Below, piece after piece: positions 23,933-36,055 of a DNA stretch of 64,000 nt. This DNA comes from Dipteris shenzhenensis (lineage: Eukaryota; Polypodiophyta; Polypodiopsida; Gleicheniales), in NCBI GenBank assembly GCA_047967505.1, contig CM106538.1. The stretch is one strand, 5' to 3'. Position numbers and translations under genes: made by a program. Every line of letters starts with the position of its first letter. Position 1 is the first letter of the stretch. A model generated the notes under the pieces. It was given only the letters and a program-made list of their open reading frames with translations, was not told the origin of the DNA and searched no databases.

Positions 23933-25645
23933 GCGCACACATGAGAAATTGCACATTGGAATGAGAATGCTATATTATGGCAATAGATATTATATTTTAG
24001 CTCATACACGAGGACTAACCTTCCCATTAAAGTGACAATATTTGTCAAAAAAGTGTAACTTCTTCTCCATCCCAATAGGTCCTCTTAAAAATCGTATAAT
24101 GTCTACATTGAATTAATTGCATATTTTTGGCTCCCCACTTAGAAATGCATTGGTAGATGCATAATGATCATTTCCTCCGAAGGATGGAAGGGAACAATTT
24201 TGAACTTAATTTGCTTCTAAAGATAAAATTAAAATGTGTCATGGTTGTGTGGAAGCTCACTATTGCATCATTGCAATTGATGCAACCTTAAAAAGTCCCC
24301 TTTTCAAGAGAGTGACTTTCGCCCCCCAACCACTTTTGAAACAACTAAGCACATTTTCTGGAACATTCTTAACAACCCATTTTGAAAATATGAACAAAGA
24401 TACATGCAAAGGTAAGAACGCCAACCATACACATGTTTAGCATAATCAAAAACTTATTGATGCTTTAAAGGCTTCCTAAATGTGAAACCAATAAAATACA
24501 AAGTGATAAGATTTGGAGTATGCCATCATATGGTCTAGGCATCAACACATGATGGCAATGTAAGACACTGTATGTGGCAAGAAAGGACTCATGTTCATAA
24601 TTGGTCTAGTGTGCTCCATGTAAATAAGCCACCCTATGTTAGTCTAGATGAATGCAAAACCTCCGCATATAACATCTTCGCCAATGATACTCTACAAACA
24701 GCCAACCATGTGTGTAATGCCAAAGTCATGCATCTTTACATTTGAGCAAACATGCAAAACATGTCTTTAAGTTTGTGTAAAATTCCAATGTGTAGTGCAC
24801 ATAGACCAAAAGAAATTGCATGCATGAAACAGAGAACATTATGATAAAGTAATAAATAACACTCCAAACAACCTATCTTGATTCCGAGGAAGACCATAAC
24901 TATCATGAAACACATATTAATTTGCTGAAACGCACATGTCTTCTTGTGAAACAAAAGACGTAGAGGTGTGTCACAATAAATATAGTACCCTTTGTGCAAG
25001 AGGAACTCACTTCAATAGGGGATAATAAAGAAGCAAGATGCATGACAATGATTTTTAGATAGTCCAAGTGCACTTCTTTATGTAATTTTATTAAGCCCCA
25101 AGAACCAAATGTTTGGAATATTATATGAGAAGAATTTCAGAATTATAATCCAACTAGCAAATCCATAACAAAGATTGTAATATGTTATTTCACACTCGAG
25201 TTTAAAATTTAATGGAACGCGTTCCTTGCGTTTCCATAGAGCGAAAAACGGGACAACGTCATCAACTAAAAAAATGTTTAAGGATCTGTTTTGCCGCCTA
25301 GGAAGGAATCAAGTATCTGTTTTGCGACATTTGGCTCCCTTGTTTTGGAATAGAAGGACTTTCTCAATCTACGTTCGTGGCACTTGCATGCCACAATGCC
25401 TTTTTATTGATGACGTGGTGTTTCACCGTTCCGTGTAATGTCCAACTGTTGAGGTTACAATTTACTTCTCTAAAGATTTTTTAGCATCCATGCTCTTCTT
25501 ATCAACTGCTCATATTTAAGGATGCACCAGTTTTCTGACTCTAAGAAGAGTCTTTTGATTCATTGAATTTCGACGGAGTGGATGAGCAAGGTTAGACAAG
25601 AGAACTACTTGAGCTCATATAATATCGAAGTTGTGGACTATCATG
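23933..25645. other. AT-rich intergenic DNA, no recognised gene
   Basis: Only short unsupported frames are present. No RNA gene or repeat boundary could be defined. Confidence 0.5.
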
Positions 25646-25934
25646 TGTTGGGATATCTCAAGGTGTATGCCTCAGGCACACCTTATGTTTCTATGTGTGA
25701 GTGCTAGAGGCACAGTTAGGTGCCCACAAGCACAGTTAGGTGGTGGAAAAGCCACATAGGATGATTGAGTGAATCTAGGAGCAGATTGAGGAGATGATTG
25801 AGGAGCTTTGAGGTCATCAGTGATGTCAGTGACCTTGTATGAGGTGCCTACTTAAGGACCTCTTTCTTCTTCATTCTATAAGCAAGTATTCTGAGTTTGT
25901 GTCCACTCTACTCTTTCTTTTCAGTATTCCAACT
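25646..25934 (+). repeat. 5' LTR of the 2-kb mini element
   Basis: It begins TGTTGGGATATCTCAAGG and ends CAGTATTCCAACT, the last base being T instead of A. It carries a tandem GCACAGTTAGGTG(C/G) pair and is 289 bp long. Confidence 0.95.
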
Positions 25935-25948
25935 TGGTATCAGAGCCC
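25935..25948 (+). promoter_or_regulatory. Primer-binding site of the mini element
   Basis: TGGTATCAGAGCCC directly follows the 5' LTR, of the same initiator-Met type as in copia-2. Confidence 0.93.
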
Positions 25949-26793
25949 TTTGATCCCCCTTGAGCCCATTTCTGCCACATCATCATCTTCTTCTTCATCT
26001 TCTTCTTCTCCATTTTCCTCTTTCTTCCCAAAATCTTTGAGAGCTTGGTTCTCCATCTACAAACAACCATTGCCCAAACCCTCTGAGCTGGAAACTCCTC
26101 TAGTATGGGCGAACTTCCACCTGCAAGCAATTGAAGAAAAAACGTCTGTGGTGGCTGCCATTCTCCAAACAGCGAATTTCTTCTGTTGCTCAATACTCCC
26201 TGCATACTCCGCCATTGCCTGAGCCCTCTTAGGAGTAGATGGGCGACCTCAAGACGAAGATTTTGAGCCATTTTTCAAGTCATTTGGTTCAGTAACGAGG
26301 GAGAAATCGTCAAAACTCAGTTTCAGCCTGTAGCAACTCTCCCGGGCAAAAGTGCGCACCATTTCGTCCAACCTCTGTGCTGGACCTTCTCTGGTATATG
26401 AGCTTTCTTTTGCTTCAGAAAGCCCTCTTTTCCTTGCTTTGAAGAGTGAGCTACAAGCCCTCCAAGTTCAGCTTTTCAGTTTTGACAGTTTTGGACAAGT
26501 TTTTGAAGATGATGCTACATAAAATGCTACTCTAGCATTTCTGGTTTTTTGAAGCTTTCAATAACTTCAGTACAAGTGTGGATTCAATTTTGTTTTGACT
26601 TGCTAGACCTGGTTTTGATTGGAAAATGTTTATTTCATCCACTTCTATGAAGCATGTAAGAAGAAGCATCATTGATTGAAATTTGGTCACAAGACTTTGC
26701 TACATTAAATGCTTATATTTTGAAGCATTTCAGTTGTTATTCTAAGCCCTGTAAGAGAGAAGACACTGCCCAATACCTGGGTTAGACCCTCTC

Positions 26794-27009
26794 ATGGCTT
26801 GCTTATGCAAAATATGTGAAAAGCCAAAACATAAAGCAATGTCTTGTTATGCTACAAAGGATGAAAATACCAATCTGACTTCCTTGTTGAAGATTGCCAA
26901 AACAATGGTTGCCAAAAAGGAAGCAACTTCAAAGACAAAAAATGCAAATCTACTTTCAGTTGATGAGCCTCCACAAGATGAGGCATCCCATGAAGATTAT
27001 GCATTTTAA
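26794..27009 (+). CDS. 71-residue CCHC zinc-knuckle peptide of the mini element
   Basis: The frame starts MACLCKICEKPKHKAMSC, giving a perfect CX2CX4HX4C knuckle (Cys5, Cys8, His13, Cys18). A lysine-rich part and an acidic tail (DEPPQDEASHEDYAF) follow. Nothing resembling the rest of Gag lies upstream in frame. It may be the remnant of a Gag C-terminus or a minimal RNA-binding protein kept for packaging. Expression is not shown by the sequence. Confidence 0.55.
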   Translation: MACLCKICEKPKHKAMSCYATKDENTNLTSLLKIAKTMVAKKEATSKTKNANLLSVDEPPQDEASHEDYAF

Positions 27010-27369
27010 ATCATCTCTATGTATGCTCCAGATCACTCTTTTTATGTCAAGGTACTCAGCCTGGATAGTCCTCCAAAATGAATGAAAATAAATTATTGTG
27101 TGTTGTGTGTTTTGTAAACACCTCTGGTCACCTTATGATGTAGACCATGTGTATGTTTGTCCCATGGTACCTCCTACAGACATTGTGTGCATGTACATGT
27201 AGGAGAGATAACCATTGGAAGGTCTGTTTGTATCCCTTTCTGTTTACCTTACACCCAAGGAAACCCTTGCTAGCATGAGAACCTAGCCATAGATTTATCC
27301 TTGACCACCATGAGATGGCATGAGAAACTATGAGACTAGATGTATCCTTGACATAGCCTGAGGCATCTC

Positions 27370-27383
27370 CTTGAGGGGGGGTT
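27370..27383 (+). promoter_or_regulatory. Polypurine tract of the mini element
   Basis: CTTGAGGGGGGGTT immediately precedes the TGTTGGGAT start of the 3' LTR. Confidence 0.75.
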
Positions 27384-27672
27384 TGTTGGGATATCTCAAG
27401 GTGTATGCCTCAGGCACACCTTATGTTTCTATGTGTGAGTGCTAGAGGCACAGTTAGGTGCCCACAAGCACAGTTAGGTGGTGGAAAAGCCACATAGGAT
27501 GATTGAGTGAATCTAGGAGCAGATTGAGGAGATGATTGAGGAGCTTTGAGGTCATCAGTGATGTCAATGACCTTGTATGAGGTGCCTACTTAAGGACCTC
27601 TTTCTTCTTCATTCTATAAGCAAGTATTCTGAGTTTGTGTCCACTCTACTCTTTCTTTTCAGTATTCCAACA
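27384..27672 (+). repeat. 3' LTR of the 2-kb mini element
   Basis: It is 289 bp and ends CAGTATTCCAACA. It is followed by TCATG, the right copy of the target-site duplication. Confidence 0.95.
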
Positions 27673-27949
27673 TCATGTAGTAGAACATTATGATGTCACA
27701 GGCATCCTCAGCCTGTGGCATGCTGGACTGCCACGTGGACTACCACATCAACATGTTCATCATTTTAGCACTTATGTCAACAACATACGCCAACCTATTC
27801 AAGATAAGGTCACATTCAAATTGGAGAAGCATGTACAATAAAGGTTCATGTATACATATTCATTTTGGCAAAGCTCTTAGTATTGCCATGTGGAAATAAT
27901 TCTTAGTATTTTCCATTCTTACAGTGAATAATTCTTTCCAGATGCTCGT

Positions 27950-28689
27950 TCAGTCATGTTGGCCACTTTTTGAACTTCTGGACCACAGAAGCTGTATTGC
28001 TGACATAGCCCAAAACGACAAGCCAGCCATTAAAAAACCAAAAAACCAATCGAGGTTATAAATTGTCACAAAAACTGGAAGGGTCTGTTCCAATACACCT
28101 GTTGTGTACAAAAACCCTGGTATGCATGGGATTGCACCGATAAAAAATGCTACTACAGCGCTTGTGTTGAATCCCCACCGGTACCAATAGGTTTGAGTGT
28201 GGCTTGATGAATAAAGAGCATCTGTTTCCAAATCACAATGTCTCAACACATAATAATCTGTGAGGATGATCCCACCCAATGGGCCAGTCAGAGCAGCATA
28301 TCCTAACAGCCACTTGTTCACATAAGTATCACTATTTTGAAACAGTCGCCATGGCTCAAAAAAAATCCCAATTACTGCAGCCAACAAAGCACCCCATCTG
28401 AAGGAGAAAATAGAAGGGTTCATATTAATCAAGGCATTGGCAGGGGCCACAATGTTAACTGCATTGGAGGTCAATACGACCAATGTAATACCAATAAGTG
28501 AGCAAGAAAGGGGTACAATTCCACCAATTTTGCCCACCAATATGACAGGATTTGAAATGATCTCTCCAAAAATTGCCTCCGTAGAAGAGGTAACAGCTAG
28601 TCCTACAAATGAAACGGCTCCCATGAAGACAGGCAGGCCAATGTGTCCCATAATTTGATCAGTCTGACCTCTTGCATGTCTGGTAAAGT
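27950..28689 (-). CDS. NCS1-family nucleobase transporter, exon 2 (C-terminal half)
   Basis: This exon encodes the C-terminal 246 residues and the TGA stop at 27,952-27,950. It opens with DFTRHARGQTDQIMGHIG at a clear TTTTGTAACAG acceptor; its first codon is completed by the last G of exon 1 to give Asp. Family motifs include GLPVFMGAVSFVGLAVTSST, NIVAPANALINMNPSIFSFR, GILTDYYVLR-type GGIILTDYYVL, and several hydrophobic membrane segments. Homologues such as the plastid uracil/guanine carrier PLUTO of Arabidopsis import purine and pyrimidine bases for salvage. Nothing in the exon is truncated. The 278 bp downstream is bordered by a mini LTR element. Confidence 0.92.
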
Positions 28690-28918
28690 CTGTTACAAAA
28701 AATAAGCAGCACAAAATTGTAAGCTCATGGAGATTGTTTATGCATTAGAAAGAGGATACGTTGATACCAGAAATGTTCCACTTTATAATAATCAGCCCTC
28801 AAGGAAAATAACCAATTCTTTCCTAGTAACAGGTAAAAATCTACTAGATTCTCTTTGGACATTTTCAGATATCATATTTTCACCACACAAACATATATTC
28901 CATAACTGTACTACTTAC

Positions 28919-29572
28919 ATATACCTAGATGAATCCAGAAACATTCCCTAACTCATCCTCTAAAAACACAACATAGTGCAGTTTCAATCTCACGAGAGTC
29001 ACTCATTAGATTGAAAACCATGAACTCCCTCACGCATAGCAGGGACTAGCTACTATGACATCCCCACTGACGTCATCAGCGCCCAACAGTGGGTGTAGAG
29101 CATAGTATAAAAGTATGCTCTCACACATACAAATCCACACACCCACACATACTTGAGCATCCATTTATACAAAGTCTTCGTACTGAGTTTCTGTCGGCAC
29201 TCCGGAGGTGAAGGGCAAACTCAGTCATGACGAAGGCTAGCACTAAAGGAGAAGGCTAATCAAAAAGTAGTCCAAATCTCTTCATTCAAGCTACAACTGC
29301 TTGTGAAGTCTAAACGATTTCATTTTAGTCTCTCCCAAACGAGCATCTAAATCTGAATCTAGCTGATAGGGCGACGCACCATTTAAGATAGAAAGAATTA
29401 TCGCAATACCAGCAGGCCGCAACTTGGACGAAAACTTCACAAGGTGAAATTTGCATGTCCACAAATACGGCAGAAGCATATACCTAGATGAGTCAGGAAC
29501 ATTCCCAAACTCATCCTCCAAAAACACAACATAGTGCAGTTTCAATCTCATGAGAGTCACTCATAAGATTGA
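28919..29572. repeat. A-B-A repeat, copy 1
   Basis: Module A (ATACCTAGATGA(A/G)TC ... CATAGTGCAGTTTCAATCTCA) occurs at 28,919-29,040 and 29,478-29,572. Between them lies module B with a perfect TGACGTCA palindrome at 29,068-29,075, TATAAAA at 29,106-29,112 and TTCTGTCGGCACTCCGGAGG at about 29,190. A promoter-like site plus TATA box suggests an LTR- or MITE-like origin. Confidence 0.75.
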
Positions 29573-30795
29573 ACTACTTACAATCTATATATATAATCCA
29601 TAACTGTTCTACTTACAACTAGTCACCCCAGGAAACAAACGACTCAAAGAAGGTTCTGCTTGCAATATAGTCTCCCTTAGCTTGAGAATTGATAAGGCTC
29701 TAACTACTCGGTAGCCTACAACTCCCCAAATGCCAATCCAAGTCGAGCCTTAATTTGCACATTATTTATTATTGACTTCAACATTTTGATCCACTCATGC
29801 ATAGAACAGCCTAGAATTGACCCTTCATGGCATATTCAGCCTAAAAGTTACTTCACACCCAAATAACAATTTCTTCAGAGCTGGTCGACTGTGGCCATTT
29901 AAGAATCATCTAAAAGAAATTAAACAAAGTCTTGTTCAATTTTTCAATGCATTCGGTTCCCGGTAGACACTTCTACAATCAATTTTTGTTCTATTTGCAA
30001 GCCCATTTCAAATATCCATCAGCAAACTTTCTTTCAAATTATGACTATTATTTGCAATTTTTCGAATCATTTCATATAAAAAACAAGGGAGAATTCACGA
30101 GTTGAAAAAAAAAAGCAAAACAGGTAGAGGGAGGGGAACGAGATCTTTGCTTTACATTCTGCCTTTAACAGTCAAAGTTGGAGCTTTGACTAGTACGACT
30201 ATACAATTACTAAACCTTTTTTCCTTTTTGTGCATGAAAGAGAAAAAAAGAGACTACAAAATAAAAGATATTCTGCCTCCTGACTGGGGAAGGCAAGTAC
30301 AACCATGCAAATAGCCAAAGGATATAGAGACCAATATAAGACTTCTCCCATGAAAAGGAGACAATAGCATCAATTCAAAACTTTCAAAACCGATCCAAAG
30401 AGCTGTCTTTTTCCTAAAAACTTCAACGTCCTGATAAGATCAGCAGTAGCTTCATCCAGTACAGCCTCCGTTCCCTTACATCTCTTGAAAACCACACAGT
30501 TACAAAGCTTCCAAATATGGAAAATCACAGTTGCCCTCACCAGCTGCCAAATATTGTAAAGCAGATCATTTAATCCACTTCTATCACCTAGCAGAACATT
30601 TTTCCATGTTGACTTAATAAAAATAGAAGAACTTTCCAGCCATCTACTTAACTTCCATCAAACTCCTTTTATGGCCACACATCCAAGAATAAGTGCATAT
30701 CATATTCCTTTTTCACCTTGCATAGAGGGCACAAAGGAGAGACCCTGGGGTTCCACTTGCCAAGTCTTTCCCTAACAAGAAACTTACAACCAATT

Positions 30796-31060
30796 AATAT
30801 ACCTAGATGAATCCAGGAACATTCCCAAACTCATCCTCTAAAAACACAACATAGTGCAGTTTCAATCTCATGATAGTCACTAACAAGGTTGAAAACCATA
30901 AACTCCATCATGGCAAGGACTAGCTACTATGACATCCCCACTGACGTCATCAACGCCCAACAGTGGGTGTAGACCATAGTATAAAAATATGCTCTCACAC
31001 ATACAAATCCACACACCCACACATAGTTGAGCATCCATTTCTGTCGGCACTCCGGAGGTT
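30796..31060. repeat. A-B repeat, copy 2 (truncated), inside the LINE
   Basis: Module A at 30,796-30,912 is followed by a shortened B. TGACGTCA is at 30,942-30,949 and TATAAAA at 30,980-30,986. About 25 bp are missing before CTGTCGGCACTCCGGAGG, where the copy stops and LINE sequence resumes. Confidence 0.75.
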
Positions 31061-31687
31061 GAAAGAAAAGGTTGCTTTCCACACTTGCTTAAGCCTCTGA
31101 TTAAATACTAAGAGGGGCAAAAGGCTTCCATTGATCCCAAGCCATCGCAACCCAATGCAGAGGTAGACTCTTAAAGTCTTCGAAGAACAATGATGTAATG
31201 GCTTACCGGTGTCCACTGCAGACCCTTTGAAATCTTCACCAAGCCTAAGATTTCTGCAGGTCGGCCAATCATCCCTGATCTTGTCCAGGAGTAAACCCAT
31301 CACTCTACTTTCTACTTCAGACAAATGAAAGATAGTAGACTGTGGAAGTATCACCCATCGACCTCCGTTGGTTACCTCCAGGATTTCAGATCATCGACAC
31401 TAGAAGACCCTTCTTCAAAATTCTTCTAACCACTCCAGAGTGTGAGCGCACAAAACACAATCCTCCTCTAAAGGCCCAGTTGGAACTTGGAAAGCCAGAG
31501 AGATCTCCCCATGACCAGAAATTCTGTTGGCATTATTTTTCCAAATTAACAGCAATCTAGAGGGTAGCTCCAAGTGAGGCACCTTCAAAGAGAATCGAGA
31601 TATCTGAAAGAGTGAGATCCTGCCATAACTCAGAAACACCCTGAGGACCATACTTGCAAATCCAGAATCTTGCAGTTCTCCCATGGC

Positions 31688-32216
31688 TATGGCATCCCCA
31701 CTGACATCATCAACGCCCAACAGTGGGTGTAGACCATAGTATAAAAATATGCTCACACATACAAATCCACACACCCACACATACTTGAACATCCATTTAT
31801 ACAAAGTCTTCGTACTGAGTTTCTGTCGCCACTCCGGAGGTGAAGGACAGACTCAGCCATGACGAAGGCTAGCACTAAAGGAGAAGGCTAATCAAAAAGT
31901 AGCCCAAAATCTCTTCATTCAAGCTACAACTGCTTGTGGAGTCTAAACAATTTCATTTTAGTCTCTCCCAAACGAGCATCTAAATCTAGTTGATAGGGCA
32001 AAGCACCATTCAAGATAGAAAGAATTATCGCAATACCAGTAGGCCGCAACTTGGATGAAAACTTCACAAGGTGAAATTTGCATGTCCACTAATACCGCAG
32101 AAGTATATACCTAGATGAGTCCAGGAACATTCCCAAACTCATCCTCTAAAAACACAACATAGTGCAGTTTCAATCTCACAATAGTCACTCATAAGATTGA
32201 AAAGCATAAACTCCAT
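31688..32216. repeat. B-A repeat, copy 3, inside the LINE
   Basis: Module B (31,688-32,104) is followed by A (32,105-32,216). The palindrome has decayed to TGACATCA at 31,702-31,709; TATAAAA is at 31,740-31,746. LINE coding resumes on both sides. Confidence 0.75.
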
Positions 32217-32828
32217 CATGCCATTGTTCACTCCACATGGAATCCCTCAATGATTTCTCAAAGAATTCCCCGAGAAAAGGAAGATAGAATGTATACTGCA
32301 AATGATAAATTCCCCGAGAAAAGGAAGATAGAATGTATACTGCAAATGATAACATGATATGCTTCCCAACAGTGAGACATCCTGCAAAAGACAATCCCTT
32401 TGCTCTCCATTTGTCACATTTCTGCATTATTTGTGCATGATTTTCTGAAAGCACCAATCAATCTTGTCCTTGAGTGGAACAACAACTGCTACAGGGTATC
32501 CCAAATATCTGAGAATCTGACCAGGTTTGAACCAAACATGCTTGACCAAGCAGAGACAGTATCCCAATTGAGGCTTAAAGCTGTTATTTTGACATGGTTA
32601 ATCTTAGAATCTGAAACTGCTTCAAAATCTTCGAAAACTGTCAGCAGATTTCTTAAGTTTTCTTCAGATTCCACCAGAAAGCTGGTATTGTGAAAATTGC
32701 AAGAAGAAACAAGAACCGTCTGCTAATGGAATCCCCTTTATGAATCCTATATTCTGATAGTGATCCAACTGACAGAGCATAAGTTCAGTGGCAATGGCAA
32801 ACAGTAAGGGAGCCAACGGGCATCCCTG

Positions 32829-34085
32829 TTGGAAAGGTCACCTCCCCATCTGTAAGCCCCCAAATGAGGAGAGCGTGGGGGAGGGAGACCTAGGGCAGGA
32901 TGTGCCCCAAAAGAAGAGAGGCGAGTACCTGGCTGATCTGCAGGAGCATGAGGCGGAGCAGAGGACAGCAGTAGGGACCCAAGACAAGAGACCATGGATG
33001 ACGTCAGCAACAGTACATAATAGTGCAAAGCTGAGGCGCACACGTGGCAGATCAGGAGAACAGGGTAAACAGGCGCTGACATGGCAGGTCAGGAGCGCAG
33101 GTGTACAGGGCTGTATGGGGCCTGGAAGAGCAGCAAATGGGGCTGCCAATGGGCAGTGGCATGCCTTATATAGGCTGGGCCCCTGCCTTGATTGGACGCT
33201 GACATGGTAAACAGGTGCTGACATGGCAGGTCAGGCGCTGACATGGTAAACAGGCGCTAACATGGTAAACAGACGCTGACATGATCAGGGTAAACAGGCG
33301 CTGACATGGCAGGTCAGGAGCGCAGGTGTACAGGGCTGTATGGGGCCTGGAAGAGCAGCAAATGGGGCTGCCAATGGGCAGTGGCATGCCTTATATAGGC
33401 TGGGCCCCTGCCTTGATTGGAGGGCCAAAAGCCCTAAAAGTGTGGACCATAAAGGCCCAGTTTTGTGAGCCCTTAAAGGGCTGGACCAGCAGCAGACCGG
33501 TCGGCCAGTATGAGGCTGGCTGGTCGGTTTTCTCAGCAGGCCTTAGGGCCTATATAAGGAGAAGTTCTTGGCCTCATTTCAGTATCCAGCAAGTCAGCAA
33601 ACAGAGGAGCAGCAGGAGCAGCAGAAGCCTGATCTTTGGGCCTACATCCAGAAGGCAAAGCAGGGCCAGAGTTGCTGCAGATTGAGCTCACTTGGGGCTG
33701 AGCCTAGGCTGTCTACTAGGGCAGCAAGGTGCTGAGATCTTTGGACGGAAAGTCTACTTAAGCTCAAGGTGGAGCACGCGGGCTCGAGTCTAGAGATAGC
33801 CAGCTGATAGGAGAAGGACCTTGTGGTAAGATCAGAGGACCACACCATTGGTGGGACACTCGATCTATCTCTCTTGTATTGTGTCCATAGTTTTGGACGG
33901 AAATATATATTTTGGTGGTTTCTCTATCTGGCCGGTTCATTGTCTATTGATGAGTCTGCACATCTATTGAATGCACATAAGTAAAGAAGTTTGTGATTCC
34001 ACACCCACACCGCACACTGTGTGAGCTCCTGGGCATTACTATAAGTCTTCCGCTGTGTGTACCCTCTGTTGGGTATTTTCTAACA
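32829..34085 (+). mobile_element. Solo LTR (1,257 bp) inserted in the LINE RT
   Basis: CCCTG stands on both sides (32,824-32,828 and 34,086-34,090). The LINE motif QGCPLAPLL is split exactly here, so the empty site can be inferred from the LINE. The insert ends TTTTCTAACA and starts TTGGAAAGG, or TGTTGG if the boundary is moved two bases left, with a matching inverted terminus. It carries TATATAAG at 33,551 and a duplicated segment upstream, and encodes no retroelement protein. Confidence 0.82.
33061..33421 (+). repeat. Duplicated promoter segment within the solo LTR
   Basis: A 136-bp segment at 33,061-33,196 recurs at 33,286-33,421 with no difference that I can see, at a period of 225 bp. 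Each copy contains CTTATATAGG (TATATA at 33,167 and 33,392). Between them lie five GCTGACATGG(T/C)-type units of a short tandem repeat. Confidence 0.92.
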
Positions 34086-35800
34086 CCCTGATGGATGGAC
34101 CTCTACAAAGAGAACCTGTGATAGAGGTAGCCATTCAAAGAAAGCCTAGTCATCCTGCAAAAGCCCTCACCAAAGCCTAGTCTTTGCAATGTTTTAAGCA
34201 CAAAATCCTAAGTAATTCTACCAGAGGCCTTCTATAAATCCAGATTGAGCATCACAAATCTTTCATTATGAGTGATTGCATAGTCAATGACAAATTAAAC
34301 ATTAAGAATGGCATCCTGGGCATTCCTACCCTGCACAAAGCCATATTGGCTGACATGGATGAGCTTATCCAAGATAAACTTAACTCTCTTCGCCATCAGC
34401 TAAGCCAATATTTTATACACACAATTTAACAATGAAAGGGGTCTCCAATGAGTAGGCATTAGCCGATTTTGATTCTTGGGAACAAACTTGATCATTCCTG
34501 TGTTATATCTACTAGGCAGTCTCCCATTCTGACTGAAAATTTTGATCAGATCAATTACATCAGAGCCACAGGTACTCCAGAAATGCTGGTAAAACTGTAT
34601 AGAAAGCCGTCCAAAAGCCTGGGGCTTTTCCCTTCGCCATAGCAAATACTGTAAATTTGACTTCTTCTTGAGGAAAGGCATGCTGCAGCTGAATCACATC
34701 ATATGGCATCAAACATCTTTGCAGATTGGCCAGAAAAGACTCCATTCAAGCATTATAGTCCGGCAGATAGTCTAGTCTAGACCCAACAATACTAGCTGAG
34801 TGATCAGGAAAAATCTTTGCAATATTAGCATCCCCCAACTACCTGATTGCCGGCATCCTCGAAAATCACTGAAAAATGTTCCCTAAGCTGCTTCTCTCTG
34901 ACAGCCGCCAAGAAGAACGGAGACGGACGCTTGCGTTTATCCATCCACCTAAATCCGGCTTGGATTCTGGCCGCCAAAGTTTGTTATGCTTCAGAGCTCT
35001 AAGAAAAAGCTCAGTGGACTTAAGCATCGGGGCAAGCGTCGAATCACAAGGAAACAGCAGAATAGCTTCAAGCAGACAATCCCATGCCCAAGTGGCAGCA
35101 CTTTCGTCCGACCTCAGCTTAGAATTCTAGCCTTAGCTCAACCAAAAAAATTTGCAATCTTCGATCCCTGCATGCACGTTTTCCATCTACTCACTGGACA
35201 TGCATTTTTACAAGGAACCTCAACCCAAGTATATTCTGAATAGCATTATCAAATTCATTTCTAACCTAAAAAGAGACACTAAAGTTGAAAGCAATAGGAC
35301 CCTTAGAAGTAGAGGCAGCGAGACCAAAAGAGGAAAGTGGTCCGATGAAACCACTCCGATATCACTCTACCACGAAACAGAGGTTTAACATGAAGGTCAT
35401 ATCTTGTTCATTTGGGCATCAAAGGGAACCCCGTCTGAACACAAATTTTTCACAAAAGAATTCAAGCTTTTGTAAAATTTTTTGTCCCAATATGAGTTCA
35501 TCTCCTGTCTCCTTGAGTGAGGGCCTTGGTTGTGGGTCTGCCCACCACATGTGAGGGAGTGTGAGGGCCATTGTTGTGGGTTTAACTGTCCCAGAGAGGC
35601 AGAGGGGGTTCACCATAGAGGCCTACGTGTTCCCACATTCTACCTGCATGTTCTATAAATAGGGCCCCCTCCCTCCCTTGTTTTTCATCTCAGCTCACCA
35701 TTGTTCACACATCAGTAGAGGGTTTTCTCTTGCAGTTGAGGAGGTTTTCCTGAGATCCTATGCAAATATCTCGTGTTTTCTTGTGAGTGTTTGCTGGTTT

Positions 35801-36049
35801 TGTGAAGAACCAACCTCCTCAAGAATGCAAATGTGTGCAATGCATGCAGAATTTGGATGTCGATTGGCCCTACATGAGATTCACAATGAAAGGGTGATAC
35901 TCTTTCATTAATGTCCCTTGAGATCACTCAACTTCCATCTTCCCATTTACACCTACCCTTAACCTATGACCCATGCATCTACCATTCAATGCACCTTAAT
36001 GTACCCTTCCCTTCCTATTGCCCCTAGGATCTAGACACGTGTGAGCACA
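35801..36049 (-). repeat. LTR-like fragment A, left copy
   Basis: TGTGAAGAACC ... GAGCACA is a direct repeat of 37,502-37,854 with about 104 bp deleted. Its termini are TG/CA with TGTG/CACA symmetry. In minus orientation it would be the 3' LTR of a small element. Confidence 0.7.
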
Positions 36050-36055
36050 TTTTTA

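Larger units (their letters stand above)
25646..27672 (+). mobile_element. Small non-autonomous LTR retrotransposon with a CCHC peptide (TR-GAG/TRIM-like)
   Basis: 289-bp LTRs at both ends are bounded by TCATG (25,641-25,645 and 27,673-27,677). The total length is 2,027 bp. By eye the LTRs differ at two positions (G/A internally, terminal T/A), so the insertion is recent. A TGGTATCAGAGCCC primer site and a TTGAGGGGGGG purine tract are both in place. There is no protease, integrase or reverse transcriptase, so mobility would depend on enzymes supplied by another element. The only supported frame is a short zinc-knuckle ORF at 26,794. It lies 278 bp downstream of the NCS1 stop codon, in the opposite orientation. 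Confidence 0.95.
30350..35245 (-). mobile_element. Antisense LINE (L1-type) relic, multiply interrupted
   Basis: Read on the minus strand, the order is: KRPSPFFLAAVREKQ at about 34,920; KGKAPG and QFYQHFW near 34,600; THWRPLSLLNCVYKILA near 34,410; GFGEGF near 34,150; then after a solo LTR, QGCPLAPLLFAIATELML near 32,810; FEDFEAVSDSKINHVKITAL near 32,600; KCDKWRAKGLSFAGCLTVGK near 32,400; and a zinc-finger tail LCPLCKVKKEYDMHLFLD near 30,720. Many stops and frameshifts show it is dead. It is split by the solo LTR at 32,829-34,085 and by repeats at 30,796-31,060 and 31,688-32,216. Confidence 0.85.

Noticed and set aside
29291-29560. 89-codon minus-strand frame as an independent gene
   Set aside because: It lies wholly within the A-B-A repeat, which recurs at 31,688-32,216; no domain is recognised.
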